From Amycolatopsis vancoresmycina (lineage in GTDB: Bacteria; Actinomycetota; Actinomycetes; Mycobacteriales; Pseudonocardiaceae), in contig NZ_JNYY01000003.1 in NCBI RefSeq assembly GCF_000716785.1, positions 186,001 through 250,000 of the forward strand: DNA of 64,000 nt, written 5' to 3'. Positions 56,203 through 63,600 of this stretch are shown one piece after another (positions within the stretch are counted from its first letter, which is position 1; every line of letters begins with the position of its first letter). The notes beneath the pieces were generated by a model, which ran no database searches, was not told where the DNA came from, and saw only the letters and a list, made by a program, of their open reading frames with translations. The position numbers and the translations under genes were made by a program.

Positions 56203-56775
56203 TCAGCTGTGCGCGCGCAGCGGCACGACCTCACCCGGTGACGCGGCCCGGCCGGGCTTGCGCCGGATCGCGGTGGTGCTGATCGTCAGCGTGAGCAGGG
56301 CCCGGTACTTCGGGTGGCGGTCGACGTAGACGTCGGTCGCGAAGCAGGCGTCCGCCAGGACGTCGCGCCGGGCGTGGATCTGCTCGAACCCGATGCCCGC
56401 CGGGCAGAACAGCGAGACCACGACGTCCCCGTCGACCGGGCGGGTCCACAGGATCGCCGGACGGCGGCCGTCCACGGTGCAGATCCGGGCGCCGGCGAAC
56501 GCCGACCGAAGCCGGTGCTGCACCACGATCGCGCGCAGCCGGCCGCGCAGGTGGCGGCGGGCGGCGCGCCAGTAGAAGAGCCAGTTGAACGTCACCACGA
56601 CGGCGACGGCGGTCCAGACCGGCCCGAGCCAGAGGACGAGGTTGACCAGGGCGTAGGGCAGCAGCGTCACGGCGAGGATCTCGTAACGCCAGTGGTAGAG
56701 CCACAGCACCGGGTTGGGCCGCTTGACCGGAGCCAGCTGCCGGGCCAGTTCGGGGACGTGGTTGTCGTGGGTCAT
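56203..56775 (-). CDS. Two-helix membrane protein, paralog A
   Basis: A 190-residue protein: short N terminus, LYHWRYEILAVTLLPYALVN followed by two hydrophobic helices, then a soluble domain with PAILWTRP, VDGDVVVSLFCPAG and YVDRHPKYRALLTLTIS and the tail VVPLRAHS. The protein at 61071-61697 shares these blocks nearly word for word, so the two are paralogs. The ATGA start overlaps the zinc-motif gene upstream. The block layout recalls proteins next to FtsK-type genes in integrative elements, but no such gene is here. Confidence 0.75.
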   Translation of the reverse strand: MTHDNHVPELARQLAPVKRPNPVLWLYHWRYEILAVTLLPYALVNLVLWLGPVWTAVAVVVTFNWLFYWRAARRHLRGRLRAIVVQHRLRSAFAGARICTVDGRRPAILWTRPVDGDVVVSLFCPAGIGFEQIHARRDVLADACFATDVYVDRHPKYRALLTLTISTTAIRRKPGRAASPGEVVPLRAHS

Positions 56776-57095
56776 GACCGTGCTCCTTCGCAGCCGTCGG
56801 TGACCGGGACGGCGGTCGCGGGCGCCCGGCGGACGACTCCGGAGCCGGCGCAGGCCGGGCAAGCCGCGCCGTCGGTGAAGCCGAGCCCGCGGCCGCCGCA
56901 GGAGATACAGGCGTGCACGGTGTCCCAGCGGGGATCGCGGTAGACGCGGGTGCCTCGGGCCCCGCGTCGAACCACCCAGCCGCGCGCGGTCGCGCGGGCG
57001 TCTTCGTCGTCGGCGGACAGCCAGGCGCCGAGGCGGTCGAGCAGGCGGTCGAACCAGGCAGGCCGGCCTGCCGTAGGTAGGTTGTGGTCTGGCAT
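56772..57095 (-). CDS. Small zinc-finger-like protein
   Basis: A 107-residue protein. The middle holds CISCGGRGLG and CPACAGSGVV, two CxxCxGxG motifs like one half of the DnaJ zinc domain, likely one zinc site. The rest is basic and alanine-rich. Start ATG 57095 has a GGGGGTG site; the frame could extend to 57119. Its stop overlaps the membrane paralog A start, so the pair is one operon. Confidence 0.75.
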   Translation of the reverse strand: MPDHNLPTAGRPAWFDRLLDRLGAWLSADDEDARATARGWVVRRGARGTRVYRDPRWDTVHACISCGGRGLGFTDGAACPACAGSGVVRRAPATAVPVTDGCEGARS

Positions 57096-57398
57096 CGTGA
57101 CACCCCCGGGAGAACGCACGGACTCGGAAGGCCGACCCGGCGCGGGTCGCCCACGGGCGGCTCGGGGAGGCCGCCGGGCACCCTCAGTGGTGCCCCAGCT
57201 GCGCGCGGTCGCGACCTATCCGGCGGAACGGGTGGGCCGCGAGCTGCGGAGACAACCCGTTCGGGCGAGTCGCGTGAAGTCCGCACCGGCGAAGCGTCGG
57301 GGATGAGATAAGGTGCGCTCTGTGTCCACATATTGTCACCTCCCTACGTTGGCCTACCTGAGTAGGTAAGGCAGGTGCGGGATGCCTACCTACATTCT
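57096..57398. other. Divergent promoter region with TACCT repeats
   Basis: A 303-bp gap between the zinc-motif gene (minus) and the HTH-toroid gene (plus). TACCTgagtAGGTA (57355-57368) is an inverted repeat, and CCTACCTACATT follows at 57385-57396, just before the ATG at 57399. These may be sites for the HTH protein. No confident -35/-10 pair. Confidence 0.45.
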
Positions 57399-58658
57399 AT
57401 GTCGACCGCGTCGCGGCCGATAGGTACTGATGTGGTAACGGTGACGGTCGAAGCGGTGGGCGCCGAGTTGCGCCGGCTGCGCAAGGCGGCGGGCCAGACC
57501 CAGGCGGACGTGGCCCGGATCGTCGGCGTGAGCCGGGCGAACCTGACCCAGTGGGAAACCGGCCGCTACCTGCCGTCGGTGGAGAACGCCCGGCTGCTCG
57601 ACGACCACTTCCGCGCGGCGAACGCGCTGGTGGAGCTGGCCGAGGCGGCCCGGTCACCCGGCCCGGCGTCGGCCGGTGCGCTCACGACCGGCGGTTCCCT
57701 GCTCGACGTCTTCCGGCGCGCCGGGGGAGCCCTGGCCGCGCAGCTGATCCGCGACGAGAACGGCCGGGCGGTCGGCTGGCGGCACAACCTGCAGCAGCGC
57801 GGCCAGCACACGACCCTGGCCACCGCCTACGGGATCAGCGCCATGGTCGTGTTGGGTGAGCCCTACATCGACCTACATCCGGTGGTCGACGACCTGTACG
57901 CCAAGCGAACCGAGTTCGGGTGGCAGGGCCGGTCGGCGGGCCGCCGTCCCGAGGTGACGTCGGCGGTCGTCGACGCCCTGTCGCAGACCAGCACCATCCT
58001 CACCGCGGAGGAAGGGCTCGCGAGGCTCGAGGGCTCGCTCGACGACTACAGCCGGACCCGGCCGTTCCTGCTCTCCGCCGCGTTGCGCACGTCGGTCCGG
58101 CTCGCCCCGGACGCCCCGCTGACCCGGCGCTTGACCGACGACCTCCTCGCCGCCCGGCTCGACTTCGACGGCGTCCCGCTCTGGGGCGAGAAGAAGGAAC
58201 CCCGCCTGGTGGCGCCCGAACCGTCGACGGCGCACACCGCCCGGGCCGTCGTGACACTGCGGGCGCTTCTGCGCGCCGGCGAAGACCGCGCCGACGTCCA
58301 GGAGGCTGTCGAGGTGGCCACGCAGTGGCTCGTCAACCGCACCCATCCCGACGACGGGATCATGGAAGACCTGGCCCTGCCGCAACCCGGCGGCCGGGAA
58401 GCCACCCGGGTGAACATCAAGCACTTCACCTCGGCCTGGGTCGTCCAGGCACTGGCCGAGGCGCCGCAGGTGCCGGCGATCCGGCTGAGCCGCGCGCTCA
58501 GCTCGCTGTGGGAACGCTACGAAGCCGGCATCGGCCTGTGGGCCTGGGGCAGTGGCGACCTCCCCATCTGGATGACCCTCGACGCCGTCACCGCGCTGCG
58601 CGCAGCTGCGCTGGCCTTCGCGGCACCGCCGTTCCTCCCGACCACAGCCGCAGAATAG
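57399..58658 (+). CDS. XRE-type HTH protein fused to a putative alpha/alpha-toroid domain
   Basis: About 419 residues. An N-terminal HTH_3 domain (LRRLRKAAGQTQADVARIVG, SRANLTQWETGRYLPS) is followed by about 320 residues of helical repeats: TTLATAYGISAMVVLGEPY, TAHTARAVVTLRALLRAGED, HFTSAWVVQALAEAP, GLWAWGSGDLPIWMTLDAVT. These alternating helices with small/aromatic caps look like the toroid of terpene cyclases or prenyltransferases, but I see no DCTAE or zinc motif, so a binding rather than catalytic role is likely. Start ATG 57399 lacks a ribosome site; GTGs at 57432 and 57441 are possible. Head gene of the operon with the cupin, dCTP-deaminase-like and ThiL-like genes. Confidence 0.7.
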   Translation: MSTASRPIGTDVVTVTVEAVGAELRRLRKAAGQTQADVARIVGVSRANLTQWETGRYLPSVENARLLDDHFRAANALVELAEAARSPGPASAGALTTGGSLLDVFRRAGGALAAQLIRDENGRAVGWRHNLQQRGQHTTLATAYGISAMVVLGEPYIDLHPVVDDLYAKRTEFGWQGRSAGRRPEVTSAVVDALSQTSTILTAEEGLARLEGSLDDYSRTRPFLLSAALRTSVRLAPDAPLTRRLTDDLLAARLDFDGVPLWGEKKEPRLVAPEPSTAHTARAVVTLRALLRAGEDRADVQEAVEVATQWLVNRTHPDDGIMEDLALPQPGGREATRVNIKHFTSAWVVQALAEAPQVPAIRLSRALSSLWERYEAGIGLWAWGSGDLPIWMTLDAVTALRAAALAFAAPPFLPTTAAE

Positions 58659-58674
58659 AGAACTGCCACCCACG

Positions 58675-59427
58675 ATGAGCACGACACCCATGGTGGCCGC
58701 CACCGGCGACCACACCTTCCCGCGACAGCTCGCGGCGGTTTTGCGCGGTGCCCGTTCCCAGCCCGGACCGGCCGAGCTCGCCGCGGCGGCCGGGCACGTC
58801 CGTGCCGCCCGCGGCGCGTTCGCGGCCTGGCTGCGGGACCTCGCCGCCGACGACGCGGCGGTCGCCGAGATCGCGAAGCGTTCGTACTGGCATCCCAACG
58901 GCTTCGCGAAGCTGGTCCTGCACACCGGCGTCGAGCCGGAATTCCGGATCCGCCTCCACGTCTGGCCGTGCAGCGAACGGCCCTCGCGCGGGGAATCCAA
59001 CCCGCACAGCCACCGGTGGGACTTCGCCTCGCACGTGCTGACCGGAACCGGGCTGCACACGGTCGAGTTCGCGGAGACCGCCGAGCGGGGCAAACCGTTC
59101 CGCCGCTACCGCTACGGAACCGACCCGGCGAACCCGGCGGCCCTCGTCGCCGACGGCGAGGTCCGGCTCGCCCGCCGGGCGGTGCCGCACGTGCGAGGCG
59201 GCGACGTCTACACGTGCGACACCGAGATCGTCCACACGGTGCGGCCGATCGACGCGGGGCTGACCGCGACGGTCGTGATCCAGGGGCCCCGGCGGACCCC
59301 CACCACGGTCGTCTACTGCGAGCCGGGGGAAAGCGACGAGCAGCCGAACACCGAGCTCACCGCAGCCGGCTTCCACGAACTCGTGACGGCCGTGCTGGCG
59401 AGCCTGGACAGCGAGGTCGCACCATGA
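58675..59427 (+). CDS. Cupin-like metal-binding protein
   Basis: A 250-residue protein of unknown family. The central part has FAKLVLH, FRIRLHVWP, NPHSHRWDFASHVLTG and later DTEIVHTVRP: His-x-x-His and a downstream His on adjacent beta strands, the metal-site layout of a cupin. It could be a non-heme iron or zinc enzyme acting on a nucleotide or thiol. The gap to the upstream stop is 16 nt and its ATGA end overlaps the dCTP-deaminase-like gene. Confidence 0.65.
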   Translation: MSTTPMVAATGDHTFPRQLAAVLRGARSQPGPAELAAAAGHVRAARGAFAAWLRDLAADDAAVAEIAKRSYWHPNGFAKLVLHTGVEPEFRIRLHVWPCSERPSRGESNPHSHRWDFASHVLTGTGLHTVEFAETAERGKPFRRYRYGTDPANPAALVADGEVRLARRAVPHVRGGDVYTCDTEIVHTVRPIDAGLTATVVIQGPRRTPTTVVYCEPGESDEQPNTELTAAGFHELVTAVLASLDSEVAP

Positions 59428-60038
59428 ACTTCGTGGAACCGACGGGCCGGGGCGGGCAGCGGACCCGGCCGGGCGTGCTGACCGACCGGGACATCCGCCG
59501 CGCCCTCGGCACGGGCGAGCTGAGGGTGGATCCGTTCGACGCCGGCCTGGTGCGGCCGGCGGCCCTCAGCCTGCGGCTCGGGTACGAGGCGTTCACCCTG
59601 GTGACGACCGGGCCGGTCGACGTCGCGGACCGCTCGACCCACCCGGAGCTCGTCCCGAAGGAACCGGACGGACAGGGCAGGCTGACGGTCGAGCCGGGCG
59701 AGGTCGTGCTCGCGCCCACCCTGGAGAAGATCGGCCTGGCCGGGACACTGGCCGGGCTCGTCGACGGCACCAGCGACTACGCGCGGCTCGGGATCGGCGT
59801 CGTGCTGTGCGGGCAGGTCAGCCCCGGGTTCGGCCACGAGACGGGCGCGGTGCTCACCCTCGAGATCGTCAACCACCTCCGGCACCCGGTCCTGCTGTAC
59901 CCCGGCGCCCGCATCTGCAACCTGATGCTGTTCGCTTCCACCGGGAGCGAGCTGCCCTACGGCACCATGCCGCACAACTATTCGAGTGACCACGCGGTGG
60001 TTGCGTCCCGATTGGCGGATCATGTCCGGCAACGATGA
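59424..60038 (+). CDS. dCTP deaminase/dUTPase-fold protein, divergent
   Basis: A 204-residue trimeric-dUTPase-fold protein. It aligns with bacterial Dcd: GLVDGTSDYARLGI corresponds to GWLDGRSSLARLGL, and LTLEIVN to VLEFYN. The catalytic Ser117, Arg121 and Glu147 (E. coli S111, R115, E138) are kept. The Arg of GRSS is Thr116, and the Asp of the usual VDVRLG is Ser49, so substrate binding may differ. ATGA overlap upstream; its 3' end overlaps the next gene by 17 nt. It may act on a modified pyrimidine nucleotide. Confidence 0.85.
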   Translation: MNFVEPTGRGGQRTRPGVLTDRDIRRALGTGELRVDPFDAGLVRPAALSLRLGYEAFTLVTTGPVDVADRSTHPELVPKEPDGQGRLTVEPGEVVLAPTLEKIGLAGTLAGLVDGTSDYARLGIGVVLCGQVSPGFGHETGAVLTLEIVNHLRHPVLLYPGARICNLMLFASTGSELPYGTMPHNYSSDHAVVASRLADHVRQR

Positions 60039-61074
60039 GCGGCGGCTCGGCGACCTCGGTGAGCGCGGCATCCAGGAACACCTCCTGCGGCCCCGCTACG
60101 GCCGGACGGAGGGCTTCGGCGACGACAGCGCGCTGCTGGGCGCGGTGAGCACGCCCAGCGAGCTCGTGGCGACGACGGACAGCTGCCCGACGCCGGTGGT
60201 CAACCTCCTGCGCGAGCCCGACCTCTACCACGCGGGCTGGCTGCTGGCCACGATCAACCTGTCCGACCTGGCGGCGGCCGGCGCCGAACCGCTGGGGCTC
60301 GTCGTCAACTACACGCTGCCCAAGGCGACGACGGTGCGGGAGTTCGAGCGGCTGCTCGACGGCGTCGACGACTGCTGCGCCGCCCACGGCACCAAGGTCG
60401 CCGGCGGGGACATCCGGGACGGTGAAGTCGTCCAGCTGACGGCCACGGCCGTCGGCCGGTGCGTCCCCGGCAGCCGGTTGCGGCGGTCCGGAGCCGGCGC
60501 CGGGGACCGCCTCCTGCTGGTGGGCTCACCCGGCTACCTCTGGGCCGCGGCCCTGCTGGAAACCGGGCAGGCGGCCCTGCCGGAACCGGACCGGGCCGAG
60601 GTCTGGCGGCGGGCCTGCCGGCCGGTGGCCCAGCTCGAGGCGGGCCGGCTGCTCGCCGCGGCCGGGTACGCGCGGGCGGCGATGGACGTTTCCGACGGGC
60701 TGTTCGCCACCGTCCGCACGCTCTGCGAAGCGAACGGCCTCGGCGCGGCCGTCACGGGCCGGTTCACGCTCGACGCACTGCCGGCCGAGGTGGCCCGGCA
60801 GTGCGGCCTCGCCCCGTTCACCCTCGCCCAGACGTGGGGTGACTGGGGCCTGGTCGTCGCGGTCGGCGCGGCGGACGTCCGGGTGGTCACGAAGACCCTG
60901 CGCGAAGAAGGTATCGGTGCGCAGGAAATCGGCGTGCTCACCGCGGACGGGGGACTCACGGCCGGAACCGCTCCGTGGGAAGGGATCGCCCAGGAGCGGT
61001 TCTCGGCCAGTTCGTGGCACGGCGGCGATGTGTCCACATTGGTCACCGACGTGCTGGGCGGCCCGGTGGCCTAG
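60022..61074 (+). CDS. ThiL/AIR-synthase-superfamily kinase-like protein
   Basis: A 350-residue protein of the PurM/ThiL/SelD superfamily. N-terminal half: GFGDDSALLG (Mg-ATP Asp pair), VATTDSCPTP, HAGWLLATINLSDLAAAGA, KVAGGDIRDG. C-terminal half: GAGDRLLLVGSPGYL, AMDVSDGLF. The pattern is closest to thiamine-monophosphate kinase, but ThiL itself is usually a housekeeping gene, and here the context is a nucleotide-like operon, so the phosphoryl acceptor may be different. Start ATG 60022 with GGCGGA; overlaps the dcd-like gene by 17 nt. Its stop overlaps the convergent membrane paralog gene by 4 nt (CTAG). Confidence 0.85.
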   Translation: MSGNDERRLGDLGERGIQEHLLRPRYGRTEGFGDDSALLGAVSTPSELVATTDSCPTPVVNLLREPDLYHAGWLLATINLSDLAAAGAEPLGLVVNYTLPKATTVREFERLLDGVDDCCAAHGTKVAGGDIRDGEVVQLTATAVGRCVPGSRLRRSGAGAGDRLLLVGSPGYLWAAALLETGQAALPEPDRAEVWRRACRPVAQLEAGRLLAAAGYARAAMDVSDGLFATVRTLCEANGLGAAVTGRFTLDALPAEVARQCGLAPFTLAQTWGDWGLVVAVGAADVRVVTKTLREEGIGAQEIGVLTADGGLTAGTAPWEGIAQERFSASSWHGGDVSTLVTDVLGGPVA

Positions 61075-61697
61075 CTGTGCGCCCGCAGCGGCACCACGTT
61101 GCTCGGCAGCACGGCCCGGCCGAGTTCGCGCGGTGCCTCCGTCGGGCTGATCGTCAAGGTGACCAGGCTCGCGAACCTGGGGTGGCGGTCGACGTACACG
61201 TCGGGCACGGAGCACGCCCGCGCGAGCACCGTGCGCTGGCGGTGCAGGTCCTCGAACGCTTCCCGGCCGTACAGCGACACGACGATGTCTTCGCCGCGGG
61301 GCCGGCTCCACAGGATCGCCGGACAGCGTCGGCCGGGCAGGCGCAACAGCGGGAACACCGCCCGCAGCCGGTGCTGCAGGCGGATCGCCTGGATCCGGGT
61401 CCGCAGCTGCCGACGCCGCAGCACCGCCACGCCGAGGACGGCGGCCAGGAGCACCGACGTCCACAGCGCGCCCGCCCACAGCGCGAACGTCACCAGGACG
61501 TAGGGCAGCAGCGTCACCGCCAGGATCTCCCACCGCCAGTGGTAGAGCCGTGCGGGGAACGACGGCCGCGGAGTGCTGGTCATGTGCGTGTTCCTTCCGG
61601 TGAGCCGTCGGCGGAGAAGCCCGCCGAGGTGGCGTGAGAAACGGCCGGCGGCGATGCCGGCCACGAGGGTCGCGACGATCGCGAGGCCGGGCGTCAT
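61071..61697 (-). CDS. Membrane protein, paralog B
   Basis: Up to 208 residues. The core (LYHWRWEILAVTLLPYVLVT, PAILWSRP, DIVVSLYG, YVDRHPRFASLVTLTIS and VVPLRAHS) is paralogous to the protein at 56203-56775. The start at 61697 has an ATGA overlap with the upstream small membrane gene and adds an extra helix (MTPGLAIVATLVAG); an internal ATG at 61583 has a good GGAAGG site and would give a 170-residue form closer to paralog A. Both could be used. Confidence 0.7.
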   Translation of the reverse strand: MTPGLAIVATLVAGIAAGRFSRHLGGLLRRRLTGRNTHMTSTPRPSFPARLYHWRWEILAVTLLPYVLVTFALWAGALWTSVLLAAVLGVAVLRRRQLRTRIQAIRLQHRLRAVFPLLRLPGRRCPAILWSRPRGEDIVVSLYGREAFEDLHRQRTVLARACSVPDVYVDRHPRFASLVTLTISPTEAPRELGRAVLPSNVVPLRAHS

Positions 61698-61963
61698 GTC
61701 GGGATCCGGGTCTTGGCGGGGCCGGGCAGGCGGTCCCGGTCGCGGCCGAGCTGCCAGGTCCAGCGCCACCCCGCCCAGATCGCGACGACGGACCCGAGCA
61801 GTGTCACGGCGAAAGCCTGGCCCAGCAGGCCGCCGAGCGGCGCCAGCCGCAGCAGCACGAGCAGGGCCCAGACCTGCGAGGCGGTGAACGGGATGACGAG
61901 CCAGGCTGCGTAGATGCCGCGGCGCCAGCGGCTGTGGCGTGGTGCGGTCGGGTTGGGGTCCAT
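61694..61963 (-). CDS. Small two-helix membrane protein
   Basis: An 89-residue protein, with a basic N terminus then WLVIPFTASQVWALLVLLRL and LLGQAFAVTLLGSVVAIWAG as membrane helices. ATG at 61963 follows GAGGAGGAGG. Coupled by ATGA to the paralog B gene. It lies 78 bp downstream of the Crp-type gene on the same strand, so the four minus-strand genes may be one transcript. Confidence 0.7.
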   Translation of the reverse strand: MDPNPTAPRHSRWRRGIYAAWLVIPFTASQVWALLVLLRLAPLGGLLGQAFAVTLLGSVVAIWAGWRWTWQLGRDRDRLPGPAKTRIPT

Positions 61964-62041
61964 GGGTGCCTCCTCCTCGGTGAATCCAGGAAACCTCCGG
62001 GCGGCGCCGGGGTCTGTGTCATCCGGCACAGAGCGCGGGAT

Positions 62042-62704
62042 TCACTCCGCCAGCCGCCGAAGTTCGGCCGGGCGGTGGATCGTCACCCGCATCCGGCCGG
62101 TGCTGATGACTCCCGTCCGGCGCAGTTCCCGCGTGGCACGGGCCCAGGATTCGCGGGACAGTCCCGCGGTCATCGCCAGTTCCGCCTGGGTCGCCGGGAT
62201 CGCGATCTCGACCGTCCCGTTCCGGTGCACCCCGAGCCGCACGGCGAGCAACATCAGCTGAGCGGCGACGCGGCGGATCGAGGATCCGCCGGTGAGGTCC
62301 AGCCACTGCCGGTCGGTGCCGCGCAACCGTCCGCTCAGCACCACAACGAGCGCCCAGGCGATCCGCGCGTTGCCGCGGCACAGCTCGACGAACGTGCTGC
62401 CGGGGACTTCCAGCGCCCTGACGTCCCCGAGCGCCTCGACGGTCGCCGACCGCGACCGGTCTTCGATCGCGGCCAGCTCGCCGACGATGTCGCCGCCTTC
62501 GCGCACGCCGAGGACGACCTCACGGCCGTCGGGTGTCACGCTCGTGATGCGCACCCGTCCGGACAGCAGCATCAGAACGCTTCTCGACGAATCGCCTTCG
62601 CGGCAGAGCAGGTCGGCCCGGCGGAAGGTCCGCGGGGTCGCCAGCGCATCCAGTTCCCGGCGGCCGTCCTCGCCCAGCAGGGCCCGGAAGCCGTCCTCGT
62701 GCAT
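62042..62704 (-). CDS. Crp/Fnr family regulator with cyclic-nucleotide-binding domain
   Basis: A 220-residue transcription factor. The phosphate-binding cassette GGDIVGELAAIEDRSRSAT keeps the Gly-Glu-Leu and Arg-Ser-Ala residues that hold cAMP/cGMP. The C-terminal winged HTH has IPATQAELAMTAGLSRESW, ATRELRRTGVI. ATG 62704 with GGAAGGTGG. The neighbouring upstream gene, 27 nt away on the same strand, is a nucleotidyl cyclase-like protein, which suggests a dedicated signal-receptor pair. Confidence 0.92.
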   Translation of the reverse strand: MHEDGFRALLGEDGRRELDALATPRTFRRADLLCREGDSSRSVLMLLSGRVRITSVTPDGREVVLGVREGGDIVGELAAIEDRSRSATVEALGDVRALEVPGSTFVELCRGNARIAWALVVVLSGRLRGTDRQWLDLTGGSSIRRVAAQLMLLAVRLGVHRNGTVEIAIPATQAELAMTAGLSRESWARATRELRRTGVISTGRMRVTIHRPAELRRLAE

Positions 62705-62731
62705 GGCGTGCCACCTTCCCAGGGGGCTCGG

Positions 62732-63349
62732 CTACGCGGTCATACCTTGTCGAGGTGCTCGTGTCTCGGGCGTGTAGAGCCAGCCGCGCAGCCGTTCGTC
62801 ACCGAGCTTGAAGTGGACGGCCCTGGTGAAGGCGCTGCGATCGATCCCGGGATAGCCGTGCCGCACGACCGAGCGGTGGATCTCCTGCGAGACAGCCAAA
62901 GCGAGCCAGTCGGCGGTCTGGCCGAGGCGTCGCCGGAGCTCCTGGGAGTCGACCAGCCGGCACGCGATGTCGACGTCTTCCCCGTAGGAGGCCCGGGCAT
63001 CGCGGTGCACCTCACCGGCGTGCACGGCAACCCGCAACCGGAAGGCGAGCTCGGGCCGGCTGCCGGCGTGCCCGGCGAGCAGTTCGGCCAGCGCGGGCAC
63101 GACCGTGGTGAGCAGCAGCGTCTTGGGAAGCTGGTCGTGCGGCCGGATGAGGCAGAGCGCCCCATCCCCGCGGTCGACGAACGGATCCCGGTGCTTCCGG
63201 CCGATCCCGCCGGCGGCGAGGGCTTCGTCGAGCAGCTCGAAGAGGGCGATCCGGAGTTGGGTACGCACCGAGTTCGTCCGGTCGGTCGACGCTTCGATGT
63301 CGACCGCTACGATGGCCCGGTGCCGGGGTAAGTCGGCCGAGATGTCCAT
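62732..63349 (-). CDS. Class III nucleotidyl cyclase-like protein
   Basis: A 205-residue, single-domain protein with no membrane segment. The two metal Asp can be placed: Asp17 in VAVDIEASTD and Asp62 in DRGDGALCL. Further class III marks are RVAVHAGEVHRD (the RxGxHxG strand) and YGEDVDIACRL, where the transition-state Asn of Nx3R reads Asp but the Arg is present. It may make a cyclic nucleotide, or be a relaxed member. ATG 63349 follows GGGCAGG. Upstream of the Crp-type gene. Confidence 0.8.
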   Translation of the reverse strand: MDISADLPRHRAIVAVDIEASTDRTNSVRTQLRIALFELLDEALAAGGIGRKHRDPFVDRGDGALCLIRPHDQLPKTLLLTTVVPALAELLAGHAGSRPELAFRLRVAVHAGEVHRDARASYGEDVDIACRLVDSQELRRRLGQTADWLALAVSQEIHRSVVRHGYPGIDRSAFTRAVHFKLGDERLRGWLYTPETRAPRQGMTA

Positions 63350-63544
63350 GGCTCGCACCTGCCCTTTCAGGGGCGGAACTGAAGTTTCAGTCAAGCCGAC
63401 TGTATGGCGCTGGAGTGTGGCGAACAACCGGGATGTATGGGGTGTTACCCGTTTGGTGCCAGGCGGATTTCGCGCACGTGATAACGGTTCAGTCCCTACT
63501 GCGGCGTGGCGCCCGGGGAAGGCGGAGCAGGTTGGGTAGGGTCT

Positions 63545-63580
63545 TTGCCCTTACCTACCTCTACTGAACTATACTGAACT
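63545..63580 (+). promoter_or_regulatory. Promoter with TACTGAACT direct repeats
   Basis: TTGCCC (63545-63550) and TATACT (63570-63575), 19 nt apart. TACTGAACT occurs twice with a 10-bp period (63562-63570, 63572-63580) across the -10, a likely binding site of an HTH regulator. The rest of the 251-bp gap (63350-63600) shows nothing else firm. Confidence 0.55.
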
Positions 63581-63600
63581 TCCCCGAAGGGTGGCCAGTC

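Noticed and set aside
56203..61697. Integrative conjugative element
   Set aside because: No integrase, FtsK-type TraSA, replication gene or direct repeats are visible, so only the resemblance of one membrane protein remains.
62042..63349. Pycsar or CBASS defence system
   Set aside because: There is a cyclase-like gene but no recognised effector (TIR, nuclease, patatin); the receptor is a transcription factor, so signalling is the safer call.
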